From the NCBI GenBank assembly GCA_000727475.1, contig KL647296.1, positions 1,859,029 to 1,923,028 on the forward strand: a DNA stretch of 64,000 nt. Reading direction: 5' to 3'. The DNA is from Sarcocystis neurona (Eukaryota > Apicomplexa > Conoidasida > Eucoccidiorida > Sarcocystidae). Position 1 is the stretch's first letter. The number at the start of each line of letters is the position of its first letter. The notes below the pieces were generated by a model. The model saw nothing but the letters and a program-made list of their open reading frames with translations, was not told the DNA's origin and did no database searches. Positions 47,549 through 56,500 of this stretch are shown piece after piece. The position numbers were made by a program, and so were the translations under genes.

Positions 47549-50500
47549 GTCGTTGCCAGCCCCCAACGTGCGTCCTGCGCCAACAGCTGATGTACAGCGG
47601 ATGTAACTTCCACGCACAGCCCTCTGCATCTGCCGCTGTCGATGCGGTGTACGTACACCGGGGACGCGCCTACCTTGGTATTGTATTATTAGCGAGTCGA
47701 TATCAAACTCTCTGGCTAGCGTCGCCGAGGCGTCTGCCTGACTGCTGTTCCCCCCCTACACAGGTCGCAGCGCCACACACATATACACACGAAGGACGCA
47801 GTGAAAAATCAAATTTCCACGTCTCTGAGGGAGGAGGGGTACGTGCTGCTGCAGCTTCTTTGCTGCGTGTCTCAGAAGTGTTGATGAGCCTGCTGTTGCT
47901 GCTTCTTTGTTGCTGTGTGGGCGCCAACAGAGAATCTTGGCTGCTGCAGCTGCTTCCTGCTTCTGTCGTTCTATACGAGTCCCGCTGCTCCAGTGGCTTC
48001 CCTTCTCTTGTTCTATCGATTTTCTGCTGTTGGGCCGCCGCCTTCGCTGCTGTTGCTCCTGTGTTGCTGCTGTTGCTCCTTTGCTGTTGCTGTTGTTCCT
48101 TTGCTGCTACTGTTGCTCCTGTGCTGCTGCCATTGCTCCGTTGCTGTTGCTCCGTTGCTGTTGCTCTTTTGCTGCTGTCGGTGTTCCTTTGCTGCTACTG
48201 TTGCTCCTTTGCTGTTTCACACCTTGCGAGCTCGTCTTCTCCTGTTGCTGACGCTTTCTAGGGAGAGGTGACTTCTCTCGCTCTCGTCGTGCTGTTCGTC
48301 GACTACTCTCCTTACAGCTACTACAAATCCTGCTGCTGCTGTTGTTCTTGTTTCTAGAGGAATTGTCGCTTCGCCACTCCTGCTGCTGTTCTTCGCCTCC
48401 CGCCGCAGCCGCGGCCTCTGCCACACCTGCTGCTCGTGTGTCACCTAAAACTGCTGCTGTCCCTGCGGCCGGCTTCCTCTTCTTCGAGAAGACTGCTGTT
48501 GCTGATGTGGTTACTGCTGCTGGCGCGGCTGCTCCTGCTGCTACAGCAGGCACGCGGTGCTCCCGACGCTGGTCTCTTCTGCTTTCGGCTACGGCTGCTG
48601 CTGCAGTGGTGTGCCCCTTGCCCCACCGCCCCCCTCCCCCCCGCGTCCAAACACCTGCTGCGCCTACTGCTGCGTCTGCTGCTGCTGCTGCATGTGCTGC
48701 TGCTGCGTCTGCTGGTGCTGCATGTGCTGCTGCTGCGTCTGCTGGTGCTGCATGTGCTGCTGCTGCGTCTGCTGCTGCTGCATGTGCTGCTGCTGCGTGT
48801 GCTGCTGCTGCANNNNNNNNNNNNNNNNNNNNNNNNNNNNNNNNNNNNNNNNNNNNNNNNNNNNNNNNNNNNNNNNNNNNNNNNNNNNNNNNNNNNNNNN
48901 NNNNNNNNNNNNNNNNNNNNNNNNNNNNNNNNNNNNNNNNNNNNNNNNNNNNNNNNNNNNNNNNNNNNNNNNNNNNNNNNNNNNNNNNNNNNNNNNNNNN
49001 NNNNNNNNNNNNNNNNNNNNNNNNNNNNNNNNNNNNNNNNNNNNNNNNNNNNNNNNNNNNNNNNNNNNNNNNNNNNNNNNNNNNNNNNNNNNNNNNNNNN
49101 NNNNNNNNNNNNNNNNNNNNNNNNNNNNNNNNNNNNNNNNNNNNNNNNNNNNNNNNNNNNNNNNNNNNNNNNNNNNNNNNNNNNNNNNNNNNNNNNNNNN
49201 NNNNNNNNNNNNNNNNNNNNNNNNNNNNNNNNNNNNNNNNNNNNNNNNNNNNNNNNNNNNNNNNNNNNNNNNNNNNNNNNNNNNNNNNNNNNNNNNNNNN
49301 NNNNNNNNNNNNNNNNNNNNNNNNNNNNNNNNNNNNNNNNNNNNNNNNNNNNNNNNNNNNNNNNNNNNNNNNNNNNNNNNNNNNNNNNNNNNNNNNNNNN
49401 NNNNNNNNNNNNNNGCTGCTGCATGTGCTGCTGCTGCGTCTGCGGCTGCTGATTTTGCTCTCTCTTTGCATGCGCTTACTGCGTGGGCGAGCTGGTCCTG
49501 CGCCGCCGCCGTCGCTGCTGCTGCTGCTGCCGCGTTGCCGTCGGCAGCTCCCGCCGCCTGGCCTGCTCCTGCTGCAGTCTGCTGCTGCTCCTGCTGCTGC
49601 TGCTGCTGCCTGCATGCGACAAGGTATCGGAAGTAGTCGTAGCCCTCCCCCCCGACGATAAAGGCAAAGCGCGGGTTCGTCCCGTCTCTCTCACGTATCA
49701 TCGCCTCCATCTCCGGGTGCCGGGCGCAGTAGTCTGAGGCAAGTATTCATCACGACGAGACAGACCGCAGCCACATCTGTAGACCCCCAATACGTCGAAA
49801 TTCAGACCCTGTCTTGCATATACGTATTATATCCCACACAAATATATATATACATATATACAAGTACATGTAGATAATACTTGTATTGTCCTCGAAGACG
49901 AGGACAGACAGACCTGAGCTGACACGGAGACGTACGGCACATATATTCGACAGCTGAAATTTCCACACCCTCGAAGATGACTCACCCGACGACCTTTCTC
50001 TGGTGAAGCGCCAGACATATATACAAATACGCATGCATACCGATTTAAATGGGTAAACTACAACATATACGCCAACATATATATATATATATATATATGG
50101 AGCACGCACCATACAAAGGCGCAAACAAACATACATACAGGCACGTATATATATTGAAAGTCTTCACCAAAAAGTGTCTTTCCTGGAGACGTCCCCATGG
50201 ACATATATGTGAAAGCACCGAGGGGGGGGGAAAGGAGACGGGGAGACGCTCAGCACAGGGACAGCTGAAAATTTTACCACGCAACAAATACATACATATA
50301 CGTGCGTATTTAGATATGAACAAATAACATGTGTGTACCTATCTACCTATAAATTTGTATGTATATACGTACCCATACATGACACTCTGCATGCATGCGT
50401 GGGCCTGTGTACACTCACTTAAGCAGACGTCTCTCTCTATGTATGGCTACCTCTTTGTGTAATCTATACATGTATATCCACCTAAACGTGTATGCCAATG

Positions 50501-53496
50501 TGTATAGACATATATATGTACACACCTACAAATACAAATATATATACATATATATAAATGTATATACACCCTTTTCTCTCTTACTATCTCCTTCTTGTCT
50601 AGCGATACGTGTGTTTAGGTAGGGTATAAACCTCTCTTCCTCTCTATGGTACCTAGCAATACGTGTGTGTGTGTGTGTTGGGACCTATATATATATATGT
50701 ATATTCATGTATATATATATATATCCCCACACACATATACACGTCCGAGTATGTATATTTACGTGGAAATACGAATACACGCATGCGTGTGTGAGAAAGT
50801 TAAACAGAGAGAAGAGACGCCTACTGGCCGAAGGGCAGGCAGGTGTTGGACGTGGTTGGTCAAAGCTGCTGGTGGGGGAAGAGGGAATTCTACGAAAGTC
50901 TGCGTGTTTTGTTAAATACAGGACTTGTACGTGGAAGATACACCGTAGAGAAGTACACGTGACAGAAAATCTACTCGTGTATGTACGTACGTATGTGAAG
51001 GTAGCCAGAGCGATATAAATATACAACACAGACAGGGAAGATATGTCAAGAAGTGGATGTACAATAAAATCTACTCGCGTATGTATGTGAAAGGTGGACA
51101 GACACAGAATTAGATAGATATAGATATATATATATGTAAGTAGGTAGATAGATAGAGAGATATAGATATGGGTATGTGGAGATCTAGACAGATATATGGA
51201 TAGGTAGGTAGATAGATATGTTATAGATATAAATAGGTATATATATAGACATATATAGATACGTAGATAAATACATAGATATACGCATGTGGATATACAC
51301 ATATATATATACGCAGAACGGTAGGTAGATAAGTACACAGATACAGATGGAGGTATGTCGATATATATGCAGACATATAGACAGGCAGGTAGACAGATAT
51401 ATAATAGATATAAATAGATATATATATATAGGGAAGTAGACGAATACATACATAGATATAGGATATACGGATGTATAGACACATATATGGATTTGGAGAG
51501 AGAGATGCGTTTTGTCCGACCTATGGAAGGACAGGGCAGCTCTCGAGTTCCACCCAAGCAGCTGGGGTATGCCGCTAGGGACCCAGCACAGCAGCTCCTC
51601 CTCTGCAGACACAGCTCTTGAGAAGTGCACGTTTTAAAGTGGGGATAAAGAAGAAATGGGACGGAAAGAAGGGAAAGGAGAAGTGCGAATGACGAAAAGG
51701 AAACGAGGAGAAAATGTCGCACAAAGACACCGAACACGGGCAAGCAGCAGCCCCCACACGAAGAAGCAGCAGCAGCAGCAGGAAGTACACGCCGCAAGCT
51801 CGACAAACAGCGCCACGCTCATGTAGCACCGGCACCACCTTTTTCCTCAGCAACAGCATACATGCAGGCCCCTGTGGAACAGCAGCAGCAGATATGCGAG
51901 CAGCAGCAGCAGGTATGCGCGTAGCAGCAGCAGACATGCGAGCAGCAGCAGCAGACATGCGAGCAGCAGCAGCAGACATGCGAGCAGCAGCAGCAGACAT
52001 GCGAGCAGCAGCAGCAGATGTGCGCGCAGCAGCAGCAGATTCGAGAGCAGCACCAGCAGCAAATAGGCGAGTCGTCGCAGTAGATATGCGAGTAACAGCA
52101 ATCAAGAGACGTCACTGCAGAGGCGCATATGAGAAGAGCAGGGGGAAGAGAAATACAGCAGCGGGGGCTCCCTGTAGAAGCAGCAGATATCGTCGAAGCA
52201 GACGGAGCACGAGTGGAGCAGCTACACAAAGACGTGGTAGCAGCCGCGGCCGCAACAGCAGCCACACGTGCAACAGCAGCCACAGGCGCCAGCTGCAGGT
52301 GCAGCAGCAGCCGCAGGCGCAGCAGCAGCCGCAGACGCAGCAGCAGCCGCAGACGCAACAGTAGCCGCAGCCGCGGGTGCAGCAGGAGCCGCAGGTGCAG
52401 CACCACCCACTTCCAACAGCAGCAGTAGCAACGCGGCGTGGCTTGCCACACCAGCGCAGCCCGATAGCAGCGGCAATGATGCAACAGCAGCAGAAGAAAC
52501 GCAGCAGTCTCTGCATGCGGGAGAGCTGCCCGACGAGCACTGCTCCACTCATACACCCACATTCACAGAGACACCCACACAGGGAGAGGAGTCAAAATAC
52601 GCGGCTGGCCCCGCGGCAGGGGCACAGCAGGAGAAGAACATCTCGTTGAGAAGTGTCGAGCGAAGAGAAGTGAAGAACAAACCTGCGATGGTATGGATGC
52701 GCTTGACGAGGTCGGGATCTGCCGGAGGGGATACAGGAACGAGAGGGAGACTGCGGGAGAAGGCGTGGGTCTCGCCGGCACTGCTGCCGTAGTCGCAGTT
52801 GTTAAGCTGGTGGTGGTGGGCGTGGCGCTGCTGCTGCTGGTAGTAGTCGTCTGCTTGCTGGTTGCCTCCACGTGCAGAGGCCGCTGCAGCAGACATTAAA
52901 TTTTCGGCGTACGGCGCGTGCGCGGGGTAGGGAGAGAAGTGCAGGCGCTGCTGCTGCTGCTGCTCATCCCCCGGGCGCATCCCGTACTCCATCGCCGCTT
53001 TGCCGTACACGTCGACCGCCGCAGCTGCATGCTGGTTATACGCCGCGGACTGCTGCTGCTGCAGCGGGGCAAAACTCATCTGCGGGCCCTGCTGCTGCTG
53101 CTGCTGTCTGTAGTCCACGGCCTGCTCGGCCTGCTGCTGGGAATACATGTGCTGCTGCTGCTCCTCTTGGGAGAAACCTCCTGCTGTCGCTGCAGCTCCA
53201 TACTCGGCAGGGTAGCCTGCTGCTGCTGCCGCAGGCACGAGACCGGCAGCCGGAGCTCCCCCCCCTTGTGCGTACGCACCTGCTGCGGCCTGCTGCTGCT
53301 GTGGCCCGTACAGCTGCTGCTGCTGCCCCCCACCGTACAGCTGCTGCTGGTAGCTGCCTGCATGTTGCTGCTGCTGTTGAATGTACTGCGCTGCTGCCGC
53401 TGCCGCTGCTGCTGCCTCCCCGTTCCCGCTTCCCACGTACTGCTGCTGCGCTGCCTGGTGCACCGGCACCTGGTACGGCGACGGTTGCCCCCACAT
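28890..53496 (-). CDS. CHERP: CHERP-like SURP/CID/RS spliceosome-associated protein, multi-exon gene
   Basis: This entry is the whole gene span. Domain order matches animal CHERP: SURP (DPDLVKRIHTIADYCARH ... NPRFAFIVGGEGYDYFRY), a Gln-rich linker, a CID (GRHWIEVNGG ... LNLLYLVHDVVQ ... ILTLWAKRGIIDEDE), a Pro-rich part, a 'PPSDYLLDRLQDFYE' segment like CHERP 'PPSERLLAAVEAFY', an RS stretch, a Gly-rich segment, and the C-terminal SDDPFEIFRRQRAGKYHD like CHERP 'DDPYENYRRNKSYSF'. CHERP associates with the U2 snRNP and RNA polymerase II C-terminal domain machinery in animals, so a nuclear splicing role is inferred. Unlike SR140 there is no RRM before the SURP. Most introns are 1-4 kb and made of simple repeats. 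A classical G-patch is not evident. The true start may lie in an upstream exon. Confidence 0.85.
30653..30787 (-). CDS. CHERP: CHERP-like gene, candidate exon 14
   Basis: 135 bp between GTTTTTCTGCTGCAG and AGAA|GTAAAG, phase 1 at both ends, so it keeps the frame between exon 12 or 13 and the last exon. It encodes GRVCEGFGDGPPATGAVVVP ... SRGWLDAFLR. Splice sites are good, but no homology is visible to me. Confidence 0.45.
30866..30874 (-). CDS. CHERP: CHERP-like gene, possible 9-nt microexon
   Basis: Nine bases (GACATCCTG) are flanked by a pyrimidine-rich acceptor GGGTCTTTTTCAG and a consensus donor GTGAGC, only 21 bases after the donor of exon 12. It is phase 1 in and phase 1 out, so it can be included (Gly-His-Pro) or skipped without changing the frame. 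The 21-nt intron this implies would be unusually short; the acceptor might instead serve other donors. Confidence 0.3.
30896..31047 (-). CDS. CHERP: CHERP-like gene, exon 12 (Gly-rich)
   Basis: Acceptor TGTGCAACAG completes the split Arg codon of exon 11, then DRERKMREIDRGGGGGLGLG, a Met/Gly-rich part and VPERPSSWVHAEMG. It leaves in phase 1 at G|GTGACG; a GTGGGT five bases earlier is an alternative. The segment sits where CHERP has its G-patch, and the W..AEMG may be a remnant of the first G-patch helix. Confidence 0.6.
32685..32703. repeat. CA microsatellite
   Basis: An uninterrupted (CA) run within a longer alternating purine-pyrimidine tract (32.4-32.75 kb) in an intron of the CHERP-like gene. 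Confidence 0.85.
33339..33548 (-). CDS. CHERP: CHERP-like gene, exon 11 (RS domain)
   Basis: 210 bp, phase 2 in and out (acceptor GTAACGGCAG, donor AG|GTACGC). It reads GERSRSVSSSRSNSKRRRSR, SGSRSRSDS and later RHSSRSRSNSAEKSPSS, ending LEGRILE. Many RS/SR dipeptides are encoded by TCG-CGG codons, not CAG repeats. This corresponds to the RS region of CHERP. Confidence 0.85.
34038..34285. repeat. Minisatellite with TATCTACAAA core
   Basis: Four diverged units about 65-75 bp long, each with GAGACGC(A) or similar, then ATATCTACAAA and a TACATATATA segment. In an intron of the CHERP-like gene. Confidence 0.75.
34615..34930. repeat. CAG-rich minisatellite, unit about 30-36 bp
   Basis: About nine units of GTAGCAACAGCAATGTTGCAG plus CAG triplets. 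With the favoured donor for exon 10 it is intronic. Translated on the minus strand it would give Cys/Leu/Ala runs. Confidence 0.85.
34962..35052 (-). CDS. CHERP: CHERP-like gene, exon 10 ('PPSDYLLDRLQDFYE')
   Basis: Acceptor GGGTTCAG, phase 1: ALEPPSDYLLDRLQDFYEDL, EEIEAKLARR, then donor GA|GTCAGT in phase 2. It aligns with CHERP 'PPMPPSERLLAAVEAFYSPP'. With this donor the CTG/CAG minisatellite at 34.62-34.93 kb falls in the intron, which avoids an implausible Cys/Leu-rich tail. Confidence 0.75.
36398..36437 (-). CDS. CHERP: CHERP-like gene, candidate 40-nt exon 9
   Basis: A 40-bp segment (CCMTDCEWKFFLQ) lies between GAGCCAG and a strong donor CAAG|GTGAGG. Entered in phase 0 and left in phase 1, it is exactly what exons 8 and 10 need to be joined. 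The peptide itself shows no clear likeness to CHERP, so the evidence is splice sites and phase only. Confidence 0.5.
37916..38064 (-). CDS. CHERP: CHERP-like gene, exon 8 (Pro-rich, 'IPVGMMATML')
   Basis: Acceptor CTCGGCCCGCAG, phase 1 in, phase 0 out, donor CGC|GTAAGC. It encodes EGVGEMPPPPPPRVPRAVGG followed by NTPESIPVGMMATMLRSMSK. The last part matches the position and character of CHERP 'YFDLPAGLMAPLVKLED'. Confidence 0.8.
38553..38586. repeat. TA microsatellite (about 17 units)
   Basis: One of the longest uninterrupted TA runs in the window; in an intron of the CHERP-like gene. Comparable runs lie at 39495-39521 and 44743-44775. Confidence 0.9.
39112..39172 (-). CDS. CHERP: CHERP-like gene, exon 7 (Gly/Pro/Tyr linker)
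   Basis: 61 bp between GTATGCAG and GTGAGA, entered in phase 0 and left in phase 1: GGPYAAGMYGPKGSSPYGFR. The phase agrees with both neighbours. It corresponds to the Gly/Pro-rich, disordered middle of CHERP. Confidence 0.75.
39840..40022 (-). CDS. CHERP: CHERP-like gene, exon 6 (last CID helix)
   Basis: 61 codons, phase 0 at both ends (acceptor CTGCTTTCAG, donor CTG|GTAAGA). It starts VERILTLWAKRGIIDEDEEE, the equivalent of 'KIARLLQLWEKNGYFDD', then goes into Ala/Gly/Pro-rich sequence ending VDLLPSMPAL. The intron next to its acceptor carries a 16-bp palindrome (40055-40070). Confidence 0.85.
40360..40580. repeat. 66-bp minisatellite with GTGTACGTACAC palindrome
   Basis: About three and a half units of (A/G)GTGTACGTACACCTCACACA-GGCAG... 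alternating with a GTGTACATACGCC variant. In the intron between CID exons 5 and 6 of the CHERP-like gene. Confidence 0.85.
41268..41580. repeat. About 70-bp minisatellite, different unit, same palindrome
   Basis: About four and a half units built of CTGGTGTACGTACACTCC, ACCAGCGGCAAGCACGGCAC and ACCATCTCAATGCGCGAG. Same intron as the 66-bp array; the units differ except for the GTGTACGTACAC core. Confidence 0.85.
42230..42346 (-). CDS. CHERP: CHERP-like gene, exon 5 (CID part 2)
   Basis: 39 codons, phase 0 at both ends (acceptor GCGCCGCAG, donor AAG|GTAAAA): NEHVHKKSGFLLAAFKPYMV, WMLRDAYQAAAREQDAVSK. It corresponds to the CID helices around 'LLAALQKVVVPIYCTSFLAVEEDKQQ' of animal CHERP. Confidence 0.85.
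43455..43648 (-). CDS. CHERP: CHERP-like gene, exon 4 (CID part 1)
   Basis: Acceptor ATCTGCTGCAG (start 43648, or 43646 if the following AG is used) leads to LVRALEKQATSTGIRNG, RHWIEVNGGVSEEAANTLAH and LHKLNLLYLVHDVVQ, then donor CAG|GTGCGT in phase 0. The pattern 'GK.W.....H...A..L..R ... LHLIYLINDVLHHCQ' of the CHERP/SR140 CID is easily recognised. Confidence 0.85.
43675..43985. repeat. GATA/GACA-type simple repeat
   Basis: Degenerate tetra- to octanucleotide repeats (GATACATAGATA, GACACACAGA, GATACGTAGA) directly upstream of CID exon 4 in the gene's direction. A similar tract lies at 51105-51480. Confidence 0.8.
47041..47109 (-). CDS. CHERP: CHERP-like gene, candidate exon 3 (start of CID)
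   Basis: Acceptor GTTCGTAG takes the phase 2 end of exon 2 and gives MFANFEEFLLVASRACTTRR. This lines up with the CHERP segment FDNLLQPIIDTCTKD just before the CID core. A strong donor GTGAGG follows, but its phase 2 does not fit the next exon; a weaker donor GTTACG five bases earlier (end 47046) does. Either the weaker site is used or a small exon is missing. Confidence 0.45.
47791..49733 (-). CDS. CHERP: CHERP-like gene, exon 2 (end of SURP, Ala/Gln-rich linker; contains N gap)
   Basis: Acceptor TTGCCTCAG and phase 1 rejoin exon 1 so that the SURP reads IADYCARHPEMEAMIRERD, then GTNPRFAFIVGGEGYDYFRY. The exon then enters Gln/Ala repeats interrupted by 602 Ns. Beyond the gap an Ala/His/Asp frame (DAAAAHAA) continues, then SKKRKPAAGTAAVLG, charged Gln/Ser-rich sequence and a change of frame near 48152 in a duplicated 15-bp motif. 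The last part (KIDRTREGKPLEQRDSYRTT ... TWKFDFSLRP) ends at a GTGTGT donor. Another intron inside this stretch is possible. Confidence 0.65.
48655..48812. repeat. CHERP: 30-bp CTG-rich repeat, coding, interrupted by the gap
   Basis: Units of TGCATGTGCTGCTGCTGCGT plus CTGCTGGTGC; it reappears at 49415-49440 on the far side of the Ns. On the minus strand the favoured frame gives DAAAAHAA-type repeats; other frames give QQQTQQQHM or SSSTCS. Confidence 0.85.
48813..49414. other. Assembly gap (602 Ns) inside a CTG/CAG repeat
   Basis: The run of N is bordered on both sides by the same 30-bp CTG-rich repeat, so the gap is a collapsed or unsequenced repeat array in exon 2 of the CHERP-like gene. Its real length is unknown. 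Confidence 0.95.
51105..51480. repeat. GATA-rich simple repeat
   Basis: Degenerate (GATA)/(GTAGATA)/(TATATAGA) tract in intron 1 of the CHERP-like gene. Confidence 0.8.
51880..52060. repeat. 21-bp minisatellite, open on both strands
   Basis: About eight units of GCAGCAGCAGCAGACATGCGA. It lies in intron 1 of the CHERP-like gene. Plus-strand reading gives AAADMRA repeats, minus-strand MSAAAAR repeats; CAG triplet bias suffices to explain the open frames. Confidence 0.85.
52683..53496 (-). CDS. CHERP: CHERP-like gene, exon 1 (Q/A-rich head and start of SURP)
   Basis: ATG at 53496 starts MWGQPSPYQVPVHQAAQQQY. About 270 residues rich in Gln, Ala and Tyr (QQQ, YGGGQQQQLYG) follow, then SPPADPDLVKRIHTIA and donor GCAG|GTTTGT in phase 1. 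An acceptor-like TTCGCCGCCGCGCAG ends at 53522, so this could be an internal exon with the true start upstream. Animal CHERP begins close to its SURP domain, so the long Gln-rich head is a lineage feature. Confidence 0.8.
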
Positions 53497-53522
53497 GCTG
53501 CCCACAGACGTAGAGAGACGCT

Positions 53523-56500
53523 GCGCGGCGGCGAAAAAGGAGAGATAGGTGAACAGAACGGTAAAGAAGTGCGTCAGCAAGAGGAGAAACACGACGACGA
53601 AGTCGGCGGGGAAGAAGAAGCTAAAAGAGACTGGAACCGTGCAAACGGGCAAACAAGAGCAAGGAGACGAATATACAGGGGAAGAGTGTGCACACGACAG
53701 ACGGAAGCCACCGGAAGACACATACTTCTAGAAAAAAACGGCTTTTCTTCGACGATAGAGAGAAGAATTCTACCCGCTGGGGGCATACTGCAGCAAAGCG
53801 AACACCGGCTGCATTGCTCTTAACAACGGACAGAATCTCCTCTGGCCGGGAGGAACAAAGACGCAGTTACTTCCTTCACCTACACACGCGCGGTTAGATG
53901 CGGCAGATATTTTGCAGAGGATCTGCGACCAGGCAAACAGGTGAAGAAGCGCGTAACTGATACACCGTCTCCCTCTCCAACAGATATATCTTGTCACATA
54001 CAGCAACCGGTGAAGAAGTGTTCGGCGGTCCCTTCTTCTGCGGAGCACTTGTTGAAAAGGAGAGAGCAAAGAAACGACCTCTGACGCGCCAGGAGTAGTG
54101 TCGCTGCTGCTGCATCCTCGTCTACGATTTGTTTAAGAAGTAGTGACATTGAGTTCTGGGAGAAAAAAATCTAAATTTTGCGGGTGGTCGGATGCTGTGC
54201 ACTCCCCCGAGAGTAAAAAAGTTAACCCACGGAAGTGGCAAGCTACTAAAGCTTGAAATGCGGCAGCAGAAAGCATGACGGGCCCACGCCGAAGGTATGA
54301 CTATCTGCAGTCCACGTTCGACCGCTCCTGTGACTAGCATAAATAGAGCTGTCAGCCGAAGACAAATCGCTAGTATGCCACCAGGACTTGTGTCCAACAT
54401 TTGGAAGCAGGTATAGAGATGTGGAAGCCTCGTTGCTAGGACGACAGCGTCAGAAGCAAGGACGTAGGCTCGAAAATTACAGCGGATCAAATTTACTGAC
54501 CTATCCGAATATTTCCACAGAAAGAAGCTTGCGACGTCCTACTGTATACGTACCAGCTGCGTGTTCTCCCTGTAGTGCAGTTAGTCGCTGAGGTAAGACG
54601 GCAGGAGCACGGCGGGTTACATCTGTGAAGGATCAGTACGAGTGCCCGCTCACATGGAGGATAGACATATTTTCCTGCCAGCGAGGAGCAAATCTAGAAC
54701 AACTCAAGGGGGAGCAGTCACACCTTTTTTATCCGTCGCGTAAGCGTACGTCCACGAGAAGTGCAGGCACCGCTCACGCGACGGCGTGGTGGAACTAAAA
54801 GAACTGTACACACGAGTGGATGCTGTCTCGAGAGGCAAGGGACGAGAACTTATTTTTCGTTCTCGGAGCCGTTCATACTTCTTCATTGCGTGGTAGCAGC
54901 TTGAGACGACTTTTATTCAAATTAGTACTGACGTGGAGAAAGAGACAGACGAAGGAAGAGAAAGGAAAGGTGCACGCGTGATGCAAGGATACGTCCCGTG
55001 CCAGCCGTCCTTCGAAGAGCACACGGCTAAACACCTGTGTTTCTTCTCCCACAGAAAAATACGGGAAGCAGCGCATTCCACGGCCTCTATGTGGAGTAGA
55101 TGCCACTACGACTATCTGCAGGACCTTAAGCTACATGGTCACAACGTGTGTTCTCCGCGAAGACAGACACAAAGTGCAGGTAGACTTCAGCGAGGGAAAA
55201 AAGAATCGCAATTCACAAACAGGTGCGGAAGATAGGAAGCGCCGATGACAACAACGTGCTCTTTGGACGAAGTAAAAATTAGTCAAGTACGCAAGTCGAC
55301 ACTATAACTCGTGTGTCAGAGAAAAGCTGCCTTAATAGCGGTAGCCTGGGTAGAGTGACGGATATTTGAAGAGAATCCGGTGACTCTGTACACGTGAGTG
55401 TCCAGTTCTGTGTGGAGATGGACAAAACGGTGAAAAAAGCCAGGAAAAGTGGAGAAGTAGAATTTGCAGACGTTTCTGTAAAGAGCCCTTTCCGTCACGC
55501 GAAACGAACACGGATATAATGTCGGCTTCTAGGAAACATCCATGTACATCAAACAACTGAGGTTGAAGACAAGGGGACCCAGGGCGAAAAGCGGAGCGCA
55601 GCTGGAGCTCCAGTGAATGCAAGGAGCTCTGCTCATCACAAATGTAAATTCCCAGGGAGCAGCCTTGTTGGTGCAGGCGTTTCTGCTTCCGCAGGTGGCA
55701 TGTCGTTTTTTACGGACGGCCGGTGCTGCACGCCCTCGTAGGGGCATCGTGGCTGAAGGGGAAAGACGGTCCCAAACGTGGGAAAACAGAAAAGGGAGGG
55801 AACTGCGCTAGGGAAACAAGGAATCACGGAGTCGGACTTGAAGTATGGGAACGCGCACAACAGAAAGTCCGTTTAGCGAGCTGTTGTTCTCCGCGCAGAG
55901 GTCGGCGGACGGCCTCTAAACCGGCAGGCGGCTGCAGAAAAGGCGTTGCCAGGCTCGGACGAAGAGGAACACGAGTGTCCCGAGAGGAGAGGAAGCTAGA
56001 ACGCTGAGTAAGTTTTCGCGATGAAACGTGAAGAGGTGCATGGGTGGAGGGAGAGGACGACCAGAAGGAAAGTTCTGGAGTTTGCTTACGTCAGAAGACA
56101 CGCCAAAGCGACAAAGAAGGAAACACATAGTCCGCAAAAAGAAGCTTGAATAAATATTCAGGATTTCAGGTACACCAGGTGGAGGCTATACTACACACAA
56201 CGTTTCGCCCCCGGTAATGCCAGTGCCTTCAACGGTTCCTGTGGAGAGGCCGTCAACTCCCAACTTCCTCGCTGGGCGGTCGCCGGCTTCAGCGAGTCAA
56301 CGCTGCAACAGACTTACTCATGATGGGAAAGAATGCGAGCTGCCAATGGAAACGTATATCCCTGACAACCCAGGCGGAATACTGATCCTACGCCGATGGT
56401 AAAACCGAGGTCTCCCACCAGCAATCCACTTCCTTTCCCTAATGACTGGTCAACCGCCCGTACAACCAGAGCAAGTTAAAAGCATGCGCCGCATGCGCGC

